Source: Mesostigma viride
Lineage: Eukaryota > Streptophyta > Mesostigmatophyceae > Mesostigmatales > Mesostigmataceae
Assembly (NCBI GenBank): GCA_009746045.1
Contig: RPFO01000082.1
Location: forward strand, 2,382,506-2,446,505
Direction: 5' to 3'
DNA: 64,000 bases
Below the pieces are notes generated by a model, which saw only the letters and a program-made list of their open reading frames with translations, did not search any database and was not told the origin of the DNA. This document shows, one piece after another, positions 11,375 to 38,527 of the stretch (within the stretch, counting starts at the first letter, position 1; each line of letters starts with the position of its first letter). The translations under genes were made by a program, and so were the position numbers.

Positions 11375-12081
11375 TGTAACAACCAAATGTTACATCCAAA
11401 GTTTTCCTACTGGTGACCTTATTATGAGTTCTTGGGGACAATTATTTGGATAGTTATAGGAGGCTTCGACGTATGATTGATATTGGGCCTGCTGAGATCT
11501 GTCGAATTATTGTTCTACCCTCATTGGTCGTGGCCTGATCCACGTGGGGTACTTTGTATGGTTTAGTTCAGCCAGTCATAGATTCTCTTTAAGACTGTCG
11601 TACCTGGTGGATCTGGTTCCAGGTCACGGAGATTCTGTAGTGCTGGCCTTGTGCTGTGTTGTGGATTCTGAGGACAGGATCTTACCTTGAGTGATCCTCA
11701 CTTTTGATTGGTTCTTTCGGGTTAGGGTTGAGCCGACTCTGCGTGCACGATGACTTTTATACTGATTGTGGCGGCCGTGCATGTGTGCGTACGTGAGAGC
11801 TAAAGCTATGGTGTAATTCAAGGGTTTCCTTGTTTCATCAATCAAACAACCCTTGCCAAAAGTCAACTATAACTTCAACAGATAGTCGACTTGGATATAA
11901 CTTGTCTGTTGTGTCTAACAAGGGTGGGGACTCATTCCCTTAACTGTTGAAGATCCATCTTCATTGCTTCTCTGGACGTGAAGTTATCTGTCGCGACTCC
12001 AACAGGGGCAGGTATAAAGATCTTTTCACGCTAATGTTGATACTGAGGCTGTTGCAAACACAACATTTTTAGTCGTTACAG
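11375..12081 (+). mobile_element. Long terminal repeat (3' LTR), 707 bp
   Basis: The repeat begins TGTAAC and ends GTTACA, the short inverted TG...CA termini typical of LTRs. A purine tract lies immediately upstream and a TATAAAG box at about 12013. No second copy (5' LTR) was found in the window. The element is therefore 5'-truncated, rearranged, or extends beyond the left edge in a form I could not recognise. Confidence 0.6.
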
Positions 12082-12260
12082 GCGATCGAACAAGCGAAAT
12101 CCGGTCCAAAATGGCTTCGTAATCCGTGCACAATAAATTTTCACGCTACCATAGCCTTCGCACTGCAATTTGCACTCAACATCTCCCGCGCGCACCGAAT
12201 TTCGTCAAATTTCCCCCGGAATTTTCGCGCACAACTTTGGCGCGGCGTCGGATTGATGTG

Positions 12261-12308
12261 TGGTCCGGTTTCTCCCGATTTCTGGCCTGCGCTGGTTGTC
12301 TCCTTGAT
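12261..12308 (-). mobile_element. Helitron-like 5' terminus, copy 2
   Basis: Reverse complement of the 2842 copy, with near identity over TCAAGGAGACAACCAGCGCA and the following 25 bp. It sits directly against the LINE ORF1 fragment that starts at about 12331. Confidence 0.5.
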
Positions 12309-12330
12309 ATAAGTGGGTATATTAGACGAT

Positions 12331-12536
12331 CCCTTAAATGCCGCAAGAAGCTCTCGGATACTCGCTTCACGCTGGACGACGACTTGACCCTGGCCCAGCA
12401 ACAGCGGCGACGCGAGCTATGGCCGACCTACCTTCAGCTCCGGCAGAGCGCAAGGGGGAAGCCGGTATACTGGAGGGGGGCGGTCATCCACGTTGACCAC
12501 AAGCCCTGGCAGGCCCCCCCTGCCACCTCAGACTAG
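12331..12536 (+). pseudogene. LINE ORF1 C-terminal fragment (copy a)
   Basis: The frame reads RKKLSDTRFTLDDDLTLAQQ, then RRRELWPTYLQLRQ and KPVYWRGAVIHVDHKPWQ, to a stop at 12536. It matches the C-terminal end of the ORF1 at 56817-57203 (TWTLDDDLTPAQQQ, PKVYWRGGDLMINHK). The final pattern of basic helix plus VYWRG...I...K is typical of the nucleic-acid-binding ORF1/gag-like protein of non-LTR retrotransposons. The 5' part is missing at the junction with the Helitron-like sequence. Confidence 0.65.
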
Positions 12537-12960
12537 GGAATACATCCAGTAGTGTAGATTAGTCAGGCTTAGCGCCTAGCATGTGGCCCACGCGCATGTG
12601 CGCCCATAATGGCCCCCATGGATGATGCCTTCAGAATTTAGCCACGCCCTGCCTATAATGGGACCCCCATGGATGTCGCATTAAGAATTTAGCCATGCTA
12701 TGCCGTGCAGAGAGATGCTCTCTGTCGAGAAGCCATGCCCTAGCTCTTGTATAGCCATGATGATCTTCCCCCACATGACATACTCCCCCTTAGCTGGGCA
12801 TAGTGTGAAGATCATGAGGGTGCAGGTGCCTTGGTGCACCTAGGCCTAGAGCAAGTGTTGCTTACATTCCCACCCTTGCAGGAAGTAGCCCAGAATGTAT
12901 TAAAAGCCATATGCCCCTTCTCAGGGATATGTGCTACATGTACTCCCAACGGAGTTTTAT
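12537..12960 (+). mobile_element. LINE 3' UTR and terminal hairpin (copy a)
   Basis: The region following the ORF1 stop ends GTGCTACATG...CTCCCAACGGAG (hairpin at 12943-12954). The same terminal stem-loop occurs in seven other places in the window. ORF1 is followed directly by this 3' end, with no reverse-transcriptase ORF between. Confidence 0.6.
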
Positions 12961-13739
12961 GTTTCTTCTATTAACCGTGGAACTCCAGGGTAACCAGACT
13001 CTTTATTAAAACAATGAGTGGAGCACATACAAAAGGCAGGCCACATCCCGGCCGCCGATGCTCATGGGAACACTTATTGCTTGGCAAAGGCTAGCCTTAC
13101 CCCCAAACACGCAGGGAGGGTGGGCGGGAAAAGAAAAGAGGCCGACCTTAGCTAGGTGGGTTTGTTTTTGTCCTTTTTTGCGTGTCATGCGGCCTTGGCC
13201 CGGACGGCATTTTTTCGCCACGCAAATGTTGCGTCTGAACAAATGACGCAATGTGGCGTTCTAATTGCCGGCAGCTTACGTAAGGCTGCCGGGGCTATTA
13301 GGTCACATATTGCGTGAGAGAAAGAATCTAGATCTAGTTAATCACTACGCCATGAGCCAAGAAACCTAGACAGTGGCAGGTTTATATCTCAACGTAGCTC
13401 CTGCCACCTGGCCAAGAAAAAACTGGCCAAAGCTTTCCAAGCCACGACTGATCCGGATCAGGCCGCACCGGCCTCAAAAGGTTTGTCACGTGAACCCAAT
13501 AACCTAGCTATAGCGGCTACCCTTCCATCTCACTATAAAGAAACTATGTTCAGAGAACCACGATAATTAATTAATTAGACGATCGTTCTTTTCTACAAAC
13601 AATCATCTGGACATGCGCTCAGACCTGTCTTCGTATTCAGAGAGCCTCGCGGTCTTCGCGCCTCTCCTCTCATTTGGACGATGGACGACTATACTCTAGT
13701 CCCCATAATTGGCGTTGGAAAATTAAATTAAATTAAAAT
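12961..13739. other. Gap with a palindrome; no gene recognised
   Basis: No reading frame resembles a known protein. CCGGCAGCTTACGTAAGGCTGCCGG at 13268-13292 is a near-perfect palindrome (one unmatched base), spanning two flanking stems around TTACGTAAG. AT-rich sequence precedes the LINE tail at 13740. Confidence 0.6.
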
Positions 13740-13995
13740 AAATTATAACACATGTGACTCCGTTGGGAGATCATGTAGCACATGCATATTCCTTTGTTGG
13801 ATGGATGGAGGTGGGCGAAGCCGCGAAACCGAACTAATCTAACTCTAAGCTACTAATCTAATCTAGAAAGCCCTAGCTGCTCTACTCAGCAAAGCGCCCC
13901 TTCCTCTTGGGGGGAGGGGGCTTGCCCACAGGGGCTGGCGTGTGAGCCTGGACAATCGTCTTCCACCTCTTCTTGTTCTGCATAGCAGTCCAAGC
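13740..13995 (-). mobile_element. 5'-truncated LINE 3' end (copy b)
   Basis: On the minus strand the coding end reads AMQNKKRWKTIVQAHTPAPV, then PPPPKRKGRFAE and a stop at 13882-13884. A 3' UTR follows, with the terminal hairpin (plus-strand CTCCGTTGGGAG at 13758-13769) and an AT-rich tail. The same C-terminus occurs at 60250-60307, so this is the end of the second ORF of the LINE family. Only about 255 bp remain. Confidence 0.7.
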
Positions 13996-14379
13996 AAGAG
14001 AGATCCTCATACTAGTTAACTGTCACTAGACTCGATTCGGCCGGGCTTTGAGGCAAACAGCTTCCCACTCACGTCGGCGCTAGTCACGGAGATCATGTCT
14101 CGGTCAAGTTATTGAACAAGCAAGAGACAATACATCACCGACTGACATAGCCGTTATTATCATGTACATAATTGTAAGTAAGTAAGTAAGTACTTGCGTG
14201 TCATGCGCAAAGGCATGCCACCGGGGGTACTATGCTAATCTCATTAGAAAAATAATTACACAAAAGTTTCAACAAATATCGTCTGCATCATCACCCAACC
14301 GTTAGGCACTAGATGGGGATCATGTACATAAAAAATGGTTTGCTAGTACAAGTAGTCTAATGCACGTCTAACTATACAC

Positions 14380-14745
14380 AGCCGACAGTTACTGGCCGAA
14401 CTAGTGGTCCTGGGCAGCTCAGTTTGAACACCACATTTCCTCCCTCTCTCTTCAGTGCATGGACTGCTATGCAGAACAAGCAGAGGTGGAAGACCCGCCA
14501 TTGTCCATGATGAGGCCCACACGCCATCCCCTGTGGGCAAGGCCCCCCCCCCCCCAGGAGGAAGGGGCGTTTTGCTGAGTGCTGTTAGGATTTTCTCGAG
14601 TAGCCGGTTAGGATGTTCGAGATAGAGTTAGCTAGCTTAGTTAGGTTTCGCGGCTTCGCTCACCCCATCCATCCAGCAAGGGCCGAACTAACTAAACGTA
14701 GTGCTACATGATCTCCCCACGGAATCATGTTATAATTTTTAATTT
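14380..14745 (+). mobile_element. 5'-truncated LINE 3' end (copy c)
   Basis: Shares TGGACTGCTATGCAGAACAA, the C-rich Pro codon run, GGAAGGGGCGTTTTGCTGAG and a mutated terminal hairpin (14713-14724) with the other copies. An indel and a lost stop show decay. It lies head-to-head with copy b, 385 bp away. Confidence 0.65.
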
Positions 14746-15562
14746 TAAAAAATATGCACGTCTTAGTCGCCTGGAGGAACGCACCGGCCGGCCGGCTGGC
14801 CAGCCGGCGGGCGATAATGGTCAAACCTTGGATCCGAATCGGCAGCATAATGCGGCTGTAGCCGGCCGGCCGGACCGGACCTTGCGCACGCCGCCCGGGT
14901 CCGGGAGCGTTTCAGTTACTTGTGCTGCCGGCCGGCATCACCACCAACAGCTGCCAGCAGTTTGTATTTCCCACCATTTCCAACCGTCAGAACCAGCGAA
15001 TGCGGGGGTTGCAAACTGCAAAGCTATACGTGGCCACAAACAACAATTATGATCCATGGATGCTGGCCCCATTAACAGCCAAGCTTCATTTGTCAAGGGC
15101 CTACGGTGTCCTGAATACAAAATCACGATGTGGGTTACCTTGGAGATATGCCAGGATGCGTTCAGAACAAAAGGCAGACGCGTTTGTATTAAGATCGCGC
15201 GTTTGTGACGTGCGGATTCGCCACCTGAGAACGGTTGCCAACCTTGGGGAAGGACAATAGACTGTCTTAACTTCACCTTTTATTTACTTTCGCCTCTTAC
15301 CTTTCGTAAGCCAATCGTGCTGACAAACTCTTTTTCTCGCTTGCTACATATGTCTATTACTATCCCGGCTAACACGGCCGGCACGTTTGCTTTTGGGACA
15401 ACAACAGCCGGAGTTGCGAGACGGGCCAAAAAATGCCCAGAAAATTAAGCATACATTCTGTGGACAGCTTGCACGTATCAAGCAGTAGACAGGATTTCGG
15501 GATGCTGAGGTACACATCAACCGGTTATTGCGTACCGGGGACGTTGTCCCGCGGCTTCTGCC
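14746..15562. other. FANCM upstream region, GGCCGG-rich
   Basis: No gene recognised. Dense GGCCGGCC-type palindromes lie at about 14783-14875 and 14925-14936. This stretch would hold the promoter and 5' UTR of the helicase gene starting at 15563; no TATA box is convincing. Confidence 0.45.
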
Positions 15563-30470
<14,908 letters not shown>

Positions 30471-30859
30471 CACTGCTGTGTGCGCAGATGCGCATGCATG
30501 GGAGTGTCTGCCAGCAAAAGGTCATGGACAAGCTGTGATGTCTTGTGCGAACTCATGATTGTGTAGATAATGGCCCCTCTGTTGTTGTGCTCGCGTCTGG
30601 CTTCAAGGTTTGGCTTCAAGTTTGTAGCCATGCATGCAAGGGGCTGCGCATCAAGAATGGCTTGATTGACCGAAAAAACATCAAAGTAAGAATCAAGGAG
30701 CCATTGATTTTGTTTCTTGTGAGGTGTGTGCGTTTTTACCAACTCGACACCAAAGATTATGTCAGTAGTGGCCTTGCTGTCTTATGTACATGGCATTTTT
30801 TTAAAACGTTCGGCTCACGCGCACATAGTGCATGCCAGGTCGATCTGGCCACATACTTA

Positions 30860-30909
30860 TCAAGGAGACAACCAGCGCAGGCCAGAAATCGGGAGAATCC
30901 GGACCATGG
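30860..30909 (+). mobile_element. Helitron-like 5' terminus, copy 3
   Basis: The sequence after the flanking A is TCAAGGAGACAACCAGCGCA followed by GGCCAGAAATCGGGAGAATC and CGGACCATGG. It is identical to the 2842 copy over about 47 bp, but the flanking sequence differs on both sides. Confidence 0.5.
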
Positions 30910-31089
30910 GCACTTCTCGTTGAACTGAACACGTTTTACCATCATCGATCATTCATAAATGTAAGTACGTTCCCATCACAACTTCCCCTGACTGACCTGA
31001 ACGAGTGTTCATAACTCGGCTGGTCTTACGACCGCACGGGCCGACGCCATGATCATCGGTTCTTACATGTATGGGGTAGGACTGTTTGC

Positions 31090-31165
31090 ACCCATCCATC
31101 CATCCATCGGGGTTAATGCTCCGTGACTCCCCAACGGGAGCACGAGTCTTTTAATTAATTACATG
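31090..31165 (+). mobile_element. LINE 3' terminal fragment (copy d)
   Basis: TGCTCCGTGACTCCCCAACG with the hairpin CTCCCCAACGGGAG (31127-31140), then GCACGAGT and a TTAATTAATT tail. It matches the end of the LINE copy at 57583-57636. Only the last few tens of bases are recognisable. Confidence 0.6.
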
Positions 31166-32021
31166 TATGGATCCTCCCAGAGTTATACGTCATGCAGTCA
31201 ATGCCAAAGCTAGGGCCGGATGTCTAGCGGTACTTGACACTCCGTGTCTCAGACGTGCTACTGCATCGAGGCAGACGTGACTTAACCCCTTGTCACTCTC
31301 CACACCCATAGTACATTACTTGAAATGCGCACATACATTACTGAATTGGAACGTACGCCCAACCTTGCGCAGCCGCTCTGGTCGTTGTAAAAACACTGAA
31401 CTAGATGTCAAACTTACAAATTCCAAGCATGACTGGCCTAGAATAGGTGTTAACGCCAGCTATAAAACAGAACAACAGGTCCCCAGGGAACGTCGTGCCG
31501 TCTCCAAATTGCGAGCTGCTTCGGTCTATTCCGCGATGTTACCCCCCGAGAAGCGCGAAAATCGAAATAGCCGCGACGCCCTCGTGCCGCATACCGAATT
31601 GCCGGTAGCCAACGACCAAGCCGACGACATTGTCTGCTGTATTGACACGTGGCTTTAGATGGTTACGCCGTACCGGCAGGTCTGGAATGATCCGCACCTG
31701 CACGCCACGCTGTGGTGCGCAGTGCGCGCGCACTCATCCGAGGTGGCACCGTTTTGCGCGCGAAAATTCGACTGTACAGTGCTGACGGGGCGCCACGGTG
31801 GCATGGCAGTTCCCAGCTGGTGCTGGGCTGGCCGCGCGTTGCCTTTGTTGTTATTAGGTTGCATCACCTTGCATGCAGGAAATCAAGAGATGCGTTTAAA
31901 AAGGTCTTTTTAAATATGCCCCGGACCCCGGATTGTTCCAACGTGCACGTAATTCAACACGCCTTGTTACCTGTCGGGCCGTTGGTGTGGTGCCGGATCC
32001 TGCGGCCTGGAATCCGACGCT

Positions 32022-35000
32022 ATGACGTCCTACGCGAAATACCTCGAGCTTTCCGGCGTCCTGGGCTTGGAAAAGCGGACTCCGGCACCTGGTTTTGATA
32101 CGATTACCAGCGTACACGAATCGCTGCCGCGCTGCGCCCGGGAACGTGCGGAGAGGCTGTTTATTACTGTCCACCAAGTACGTGTATTATTTTAACACAG
32201 GTTGAGAATTCTGTTTCTCCACGCCTTTGTCACCTTCCTTGCCTCATCTATTCTCCAGCCCCGTTTACATGTCATCGTAGGCCTTGATATTTCTAGCTAA
32301 GTGTATACCACTACACTAACTTGACGCCAATTCTCTAGTGATACTCGTTCGCCGCTTCGTACGGACCTTCCCTCCGCTGCTGTCGATTTCAAGAGATCTC
32401 CCTTTCGGCTGACAGAGCATGGCGCGAACTAACTTTTTCTAGTTAATTATACATCACGACGATGGCTTTCCTATATACGGCCATGTAATCTCAGCTGCCC
32501 TGCGTAACAAATCGCCGCTGTTGTGACACTGACCTATCCTTGGTTGACTTGATCATCGGCAGGTCTTCGAATTGTGGCTGAGACAGGCGCTGCTGGAGGT
32601 GCAATTCGTGATGCATGTGATGCGAGGCAGCCTCGAGAGCCACGTGGCCGACGAGGGGGTCAGTCGCCCACAGGGTGATGGCAGCACTGCTGGTACCGCT
32701 GATCCTGTACACAGCTTGTCTAGACCGGTTCTGTCCGTCAGCGACCTGGAGGCCGCCAGCTGGTCGATTCACCGCGCATGTGAGGTCCTCGTGCTCGCCA
32801 GTGAGGGGCTGTTCACGTTGCTCAGGTGCGCACCTGCATGCACGCATGCGCGTTTGGCAAAGCGGTGAACACCATCAGTAATTTGGCTTGTAGTAGTGAA
32901 AATGTTTTGGTACGATACTGGATTCAAACACATGACTTCTTGCATAATTTCGCGACTATAGGGGTCTTTTGATCCGAAGGCATCCCAAGCTATAGCCCAA
33001 CCGTGAAAAAGCTCTTTACCGGAGAGCGGTGCAAGTGAAATTCCCCAGTATGAACCAGTGGATCGAATCTAACTCCTAGCCCCAGCGGGACGAATGGGAG
33101 TCGGAGTACTAGTATGCGGTCATCGGTCTTCCAGACCGAATTCACAGATATAGACCGCAAATGTATTGAAAAATAAATGTTAGGTTGTGGGACCAGCTCT
33201 CAAGGCACGAATGGTTTTTCTTGGGCTCCCCGCTCCAACTGCGCTGTTGTGTAGCTAAGTAAACTTCCAGTGTCCAGGGCATGGCTCCCATTGCGGCTCT
33301 GCCGCAACTGCAAGCAGCTCATGTGTTCTACTGTCCTTTATCCCTGTTGTGTTGAGCCTGTACAGATCCCGCAGAAGCAGTGCCAGCCTCTGCATGTCGC
33401 TCATCCCCCACGTGCTCTTGACTCATGCACTCGTGCATTCACCCTGTTAGCTCATGCTCCCTGTGCATGGCCTCTGTGCATGGTGTTGGCGCACGTAGCG
33501 AGCTCCTTACATCATCAACCTATTGCCTTCCCTCGCCTTGCACACACCACGCCGACTCATTGCCTTCCCTATCCTCCACCCACCCCTGGCCCCCCACCCT
33601 CCCATACCCTGAACCCGCATGCTTCCACCCGTCTGACCCCCCCAGCCCTCCACCCCACACACCCCACGCCTGCTCGTCACCTGCGCGCACTTCTACACGC
33701 ACTGCACGGACCCTGGCAGTGCACTGCTCACCTCCCGCCGCTGAGCCATCCCAGCTACCTTGATGATGCTCCGTGCGTGTGCTCCCGAGCATGCTTGCCG
33801 GTGACGAATTGAAGAACTTCCCCCCAGCCCCCCCCCCCCCCACCCGCACCCACCCCCCACCCTCACCCACCCACCCACCCCCACCCACCCACCCACCCCC
33901 ACCCACCCACCCACCCACCCACCCACCCACCCACCCATCATGCTCGTGCAAACACACACACACACACACGCATACATACACCACCCATACACACACACAC
34001 ATATACACATACACACACACACACGCCTACCCCCACCTACCCCAAGACACATCATGCTCTCGTGTCATGCATCATGCAGCACAGGAGTCTGCGCATATCT
34101 GGTAACCTCTGCTCCTGCACACTTACTCACCACCCGGCGCACTTTCTCACCGTCCTTCGTGCAGGAGCCTGCGGCCGCCAGAATTCCTCGAGTTCCGCGA
34201 CTCCCTGCGCCCCGCGTCCGGCTTCCAGAGCATCCAGTTCCGCCTCCTGGAAATATGCGCGGGCCTCACCCGCCCGCAGCGGCTGCGTCCCAACATCGAA
34301 GCCGGACTGTCAGCGGAGGACCGAGACATTGTCCGCCGAGCCGAGGCGTTTGCGGCCAAGGGCCACAGCCTGCGGGCGCTGGTCGAAGCGTGGCTCGAGG
34401 CGGAGTATGAGGCCGGAATGGTGATGTCAGCGGTCGACGAGATGACTGCCAAGCTGGGCACCGCTGCCAGCATTAGCTCCTCAAATGGCCACGGCAATGT
34501 ACACACGGGTGCTCCCAGTGCCCTTCGATCAACCCCGGCTTTGCAAGCCAGCCCCGTTTCAAGCTTTTCCAAGGGTGGTCAGCCAGACCTAGGGCGCTCG
34601 CAGCTAAGCCCTCTCTCTGTCATGGGTGGGTATCCAGGCCAGCTGGCAGGCTGCAAGCGAGCGGCGGTTGCGGGTGGTAAAGAAAACGGTGCCACCTGTC
34701 CCGCGATGGCTGCACCGGGGGGACACGCGGCGCATGTCGGCGGAGATCTGAACGGTTACTTGCGGGCGGGGGCACTGCGTCAGCATGGCATGGCCAACGG
34801 TGAGCCCTAGACACTCACCTTTCCCAATCACATGGTCGGTGCGTCTCGCTCGGTTCTGTGGTGTGCAATGTGCATGGCGGGGCAGGAGACTGCGGCCACC
34901 GTGCGCGAGCTGATGTTTGGTGGCATGCGACCTGTCCACAACCCTGTGGGTGTTTTTTTAGTGGGTGTTGAAGCATACCTTTAGAACACACTTGCCATGA

Positions 35001-36785
35001 AGTGAGAAATCGACGAGCTGGTGGCGTTTGCCAGAATGGGGCCGATGGGTACATTTGTCTCGAGATACTGTTTGATACCGCTCGATAGCACTCGATGATG
35101 TGACGGTTGGTAGAACACGGGATTATACTGCATGATGCGCAGTGTGCGGGTTGTGGATTGGCCCTGCTTGAAACTAGCTTCCATGCAGCGCCGGCGTTGT
35201 CTAGAACCAGTACCATCTTTCCTTTGATCCAAGGCAACGTACGTCCTGTGAGGGCCGTGGTAGCTAAGCGCGGAGGGTTCTCACAATCGCAGCCACTAAA
35301 TGTCGCTGGGTCTCACAATCGCAGCCACTAAATGTCGTTGGGTCTCCCAATCGCAGCCACTTAAGGTCGTTGGGCCTCGCAACTGCAGCCACTAAATGTT
35401 GTGGGTCTTGGCAAGGCTTTGACTCCAGCCAGCCTGGGGTTTTGCTTCGTGGCAGGCAGGCATGTGCCCGTGTGTGAATGGCCGGCGGGCCATGCAGTTC
35501 ATGACCTTTGTCACCACACCAGTTGCCCTTTGTCCGGGCGGGCCCTTGCATCATCATGGACCATTCTACCAGGCTGCACGCGCTTACGAAGCCACTTGCC
35601 TTGCATGTTGCCCACAAAAGGTGCTAGCGCAAAAGGTGGTAGCTGTATCAGTTCGTGACGTAATCAATTTGTTGTGTGCATCTGCCGCAAGAAAGGAAGA
35701 AGGGCTGGGACTCGCACCCCACTTGGCAAGTCACATGCGATGGAAGTTGGCGCTGAGCTTGTTAACCTTGGGTTCATGGCCCTGTGATGGCCCTGGCCTG
35801 CTTGCCGGATGCCATGCCACTGTGGGCAGGATCGGGGGGGAGCGCTTCGGACCTCGTGTCCGTGCCCGCTGGACACCAGAATGCTGGCATGCATTACGAC
35901 ACCCAAATCAACGGACACAGCCTCAAGGGTCCCCGTGTCTCCGAGAGAAAGCTGAAAGGAAATGGCGAGGCAAGCGCGAATGACCAGCCAGGCAGTCAGG
36001 ACGGCATCGCGGCGGCCGTCGCGGTGCCAGCGGCGCTACAGTGTCCATTCGCCAGCACCCCAGCACAGGCGCCGTCGGGAGATGATCTTGTCCCTCCCCA
36101 TCCCAAACTGTCCGCTGGTGCCATGGCAGCGGCCGCGACCATATTGTCCTACGAGGCCAGGGTGTGTGCTGCCAGCCACCAGCGCACGAGCACTACACCT
36201 GTCGGGCACCACGAGCGGCTGCTGTGGCCCCACCAGGATCAGCCGTGGTGGAAGTGCCCGGGCAAGCGCAGGGATCATCGGGGGGCAGAGGCAGGTGGTG
36301 ACGCGGGTGCTGGTATAAGCGGGGGCGTGTGTGGCTGCCCTCTGGGGAGGCGGGTGGACAGCGGGCCGGGGGACGGAGTGCAGCCACTCAGCTCGCCTAG
36401 CAAGGAGAACGAGGCAGGCGTGGCAAACGGGGCAGGCATGGCCAATGGGGGAGGACAGGAGGACGGAGCAGTAACGGCGGCGACTGGGGTGGGTAAGGAG
36501 AAGGGTACAGGCAGCCTGCCAGGAAATGGAGATGCTGCCGGTGCAGTGGATGAGCTTATGCTGGCGCGCTACAAGTTCCTGCTGCATGTGCTCAAGCTAG
36601 ACGGTGTGCTGGAGGACTGGCGTACCAAGCACGCACACATGGTGGCCTGCATGATCGGTGCACAGGAGGTTGGCACAGGCGACATGGGCGTCACGGCCAG
36701 CAATTACCTGGCCAAGAGTGCGGGTGCGCACCGGCTCTTTGCGGACATTGCAGGTCTGCAGGCGGAGCTAGCGGGTGGCATCTGA
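32022..36785 (+). CDS. Tryptophan 2,3-dioxygenase, four exons
   Basis: Haem enzyme that opens the indole ring of tryptophan to N-formylkynurenine, the first step of the kynurenine pathway; expected in the cytosol. Exons: 32022-32177, 32563-32825, 34165-34799, 35830-36785, all GT-AG with matching phases; product about 669 residues. SYAKYLEL near the start and LFITVHQVFELWLRQ (distal His 51) across the first junction are diagnostic. FLEFRDSLRPASGFQSIQFR (147-166) supplies the substrate-binding Phe/Arg. The C-terminal EDWRTKHAHM keeps the proximal haem His (about 619), followed by GTG. Typical enzymes are about 280-410 residues; this one carries long Ala/Gly/Ser-rich insertions of about 200 and 130 residues around the LSAGAMAAAATILSYEAR helix. 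The catalytic core looks intact. The loop after GTG reads DMG instead of the usual GSSG. TGTAA lies 145 bp past the stop. Confidence 0.88.
32915..33030 (-). repeat. tRNA-like SINE copy 2 (dioxygenase intron 2)
   Basis: Related to 2695-2832. On the minus strand it has an A-box-like TAGCTTGGGATG, the core GCCTTCGGATCAAAAGA and a B-box-like GTGTTTGAATCC. The stem is kept by changed bases: plus-strand GACTATAG (32954-32961) against CTATAGCC (32990-32997, one mismatch), and GGG (32962-32964) against CCC (32984-32986). Confidence 0.5.
33826..34026. repeat. CCCA and CA microsatellites in dioxygenase intron 2
   Basis: C-rich and (CCCA)n sequence at 33826-33937, then (CA)n with interruptions to about 34026. 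It lies upstream of the exon 3 acceptor at 34163-34164. Confidence 0.95.
35268..35400. repeat. About 32-bp tandem repeat in dioxygenase intron 3
   Basis: Four imperfect copies of TCGCAGCCACTAAATGTCG followed by YTGGGTCTC. They lie within the intron 34800-35829. Confidence 0.9.
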
Positions 36786-38527
36786 GATGACGTAACGTGC
36801 GCACATGCGCAAATAATAACCCACTAGCCGCTCTACTATCTTAGTTTTTGGGCAAATGATCATGTGGCAGTTGTGTGTGGCAGTGATATGTTCTTATGTT
36901 AATCTGGTCATGCAAGGGTTGTAGTCTGCTGTAAATATGTGTAGTACGTTGTAGTTGTATGATAGTGTTGGCTTGCACCTTGACTGCCATGGTGACTCTT
37001 TTCTTTACGGTCCTTCCACTGTTTCTGGCGGTTCCTTATGCTGCATGCCAATCTCATCTCCGTAATGTATCACTCGCAACAACTATAGTAGTATATAATC
37101 ACTGAGAAAGATAAATTACACAGGTGAGAGTGGCATGCAACTAACTATGTATATGACATTGATGTATAGACGAGAATACACGATGCACGCAGGAGTCCGC
37201 GATATATCCGTACATGTACAGGCCGGCATGTGGCTGGCAATGTAGACGTACAGATCCATGCGGCCAATCTCTATGGATTTTGGGGGTACATCATACATGC
37301 GGGCTTTTGATCAAGATATATTATTCGGCCCTATCATGCATGTGTGCGTGCACAGATCCAAACCTTGGCTGTTTAATTACGACTCGTAATATATAAAGTG
37401 ATAAGTGAATGATGTCCCACTTGAGGCATGCATGTATCTGTGATGTACAATTGGTGGGGCGGCATATATGCAGCTGGCCACATGTGCATGGTGCATGTAT
37501 GTCACATGCAAGCGCTAGTGCTTCTAGCCACATCATGTATGTGCATACATACATGTATACATTTTGCATACCTAAACAAGCAACTAATGATGAAAATTGT
37601 ATATACATGTCCGTATAGCAGTATAGATATACGGCATAGACGATGTACATGTATCGAACCGATCTCGACTGATGGATCAGTCCATTTATATGAATTAATC
37701 TATGATATATAAAGATTCGAGAATTATTATATCGATCGAGATGTGAGTGCACCGGCTTGCATACATTCATTGAGAATGATAAATAACGGAGGTGCTCAAG
37801 TGACCTGCAACATAAGGAAAGTAAGCCCCAAAAAGAAGAACCCTTAAGACAATAATAAGAATTGGACACGGGCATGCAAGGATCAAGCTCCGGGTAGCTG
37901 TACAAGGTACAACGTCATATAACTACAACACAAAACTACGACACGCATCAACACCTCTGCCGGCCGGCCACCATGCAGGCTGCCGGGGAAGTGACCTACG
38001 CCGCTTGGGTCGCGACAAAGTCGGCCCGGACACAGCGGAATATTTACACATGTATCGATCAGCCACCGCGCGAATGAGGGCGAATGAGGTGGCAGCGCTT
38101 AACACGAGGACTATGTCCGGGCAGACCACAGGCTGGGCAGTCGATCTGACCCTCGCGCTGGTCGAGGCAGTCTTCCCGCCGCTGGCAGCACTCGTGAAAT
38201 TGGGGCCCCAATTCGCCGCGTGTAGGAGGCAAGTTGTGGCGCTTGGCCACAGCGGTGGCAGCGCCGGCATCATCAGCCGCCAGGAGGATGTGGCGACCGA
38301 AGCTAGAGCGGCCGCGAGCCACGGAGACATCAATGAGCAGACCTGGCAACCCTGCCCAGCGTAGTCCAGCACGGTATATAATGTACGTCAGGCCGGTGGT
38401 TGGGGGATCGAATAGAGGGCGGCCCCGGCCACCCAGGTCCTCACACTTGATGGTGGAGTGGGGAAAGACCGACTGAACCAAGGCACACAACACCCGGAGG
38501 ATCAGCGAGCGCTTGTGTCGAGCTTTA
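36786..38527. other. Intergenic; AT-rich, with one possible decayed ORF
   Basis: 36786-37920 is AT-rich with frequent TGCATG and ACATGTAT motifs and no gene. On the minus strand, 38059-38527 keeps an open frame reading IKCEDLGGRGRPLF, then GLLIDVSVARGRSSFGRHIL, and ending in a Cys/His cluster (CPACGLPGHSPRVKRCH) that resembles a zinc knuckle. No family is recognised. It could be a mobile-element remnant cut by the neighbouring insertion at 38528. Confidence 0.35.

Larger units (their letters stand above)
30471..32021. other. Intergenic region between FANCM and the dioxygenase gene
   Basis: Contains a Helitron-like end (30860-30909) and a LINE 3' tail (31090-31165). The remaining part has no convincing gene. 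Short frames at 31290-31658 and 31659-31913 show no family resemblance. The last few hundred bases should hold the dioxygenase promoter. Confidence 0.5.

Noticed and set aside
33270-34410. Pro/Thr- or Gly-rich ORFs in the dioxygenase intron
   Set aside because: They are driven by the CCCA and CA microsatellites. The exon 3 frame is set by the ASGFQSIQFR block.
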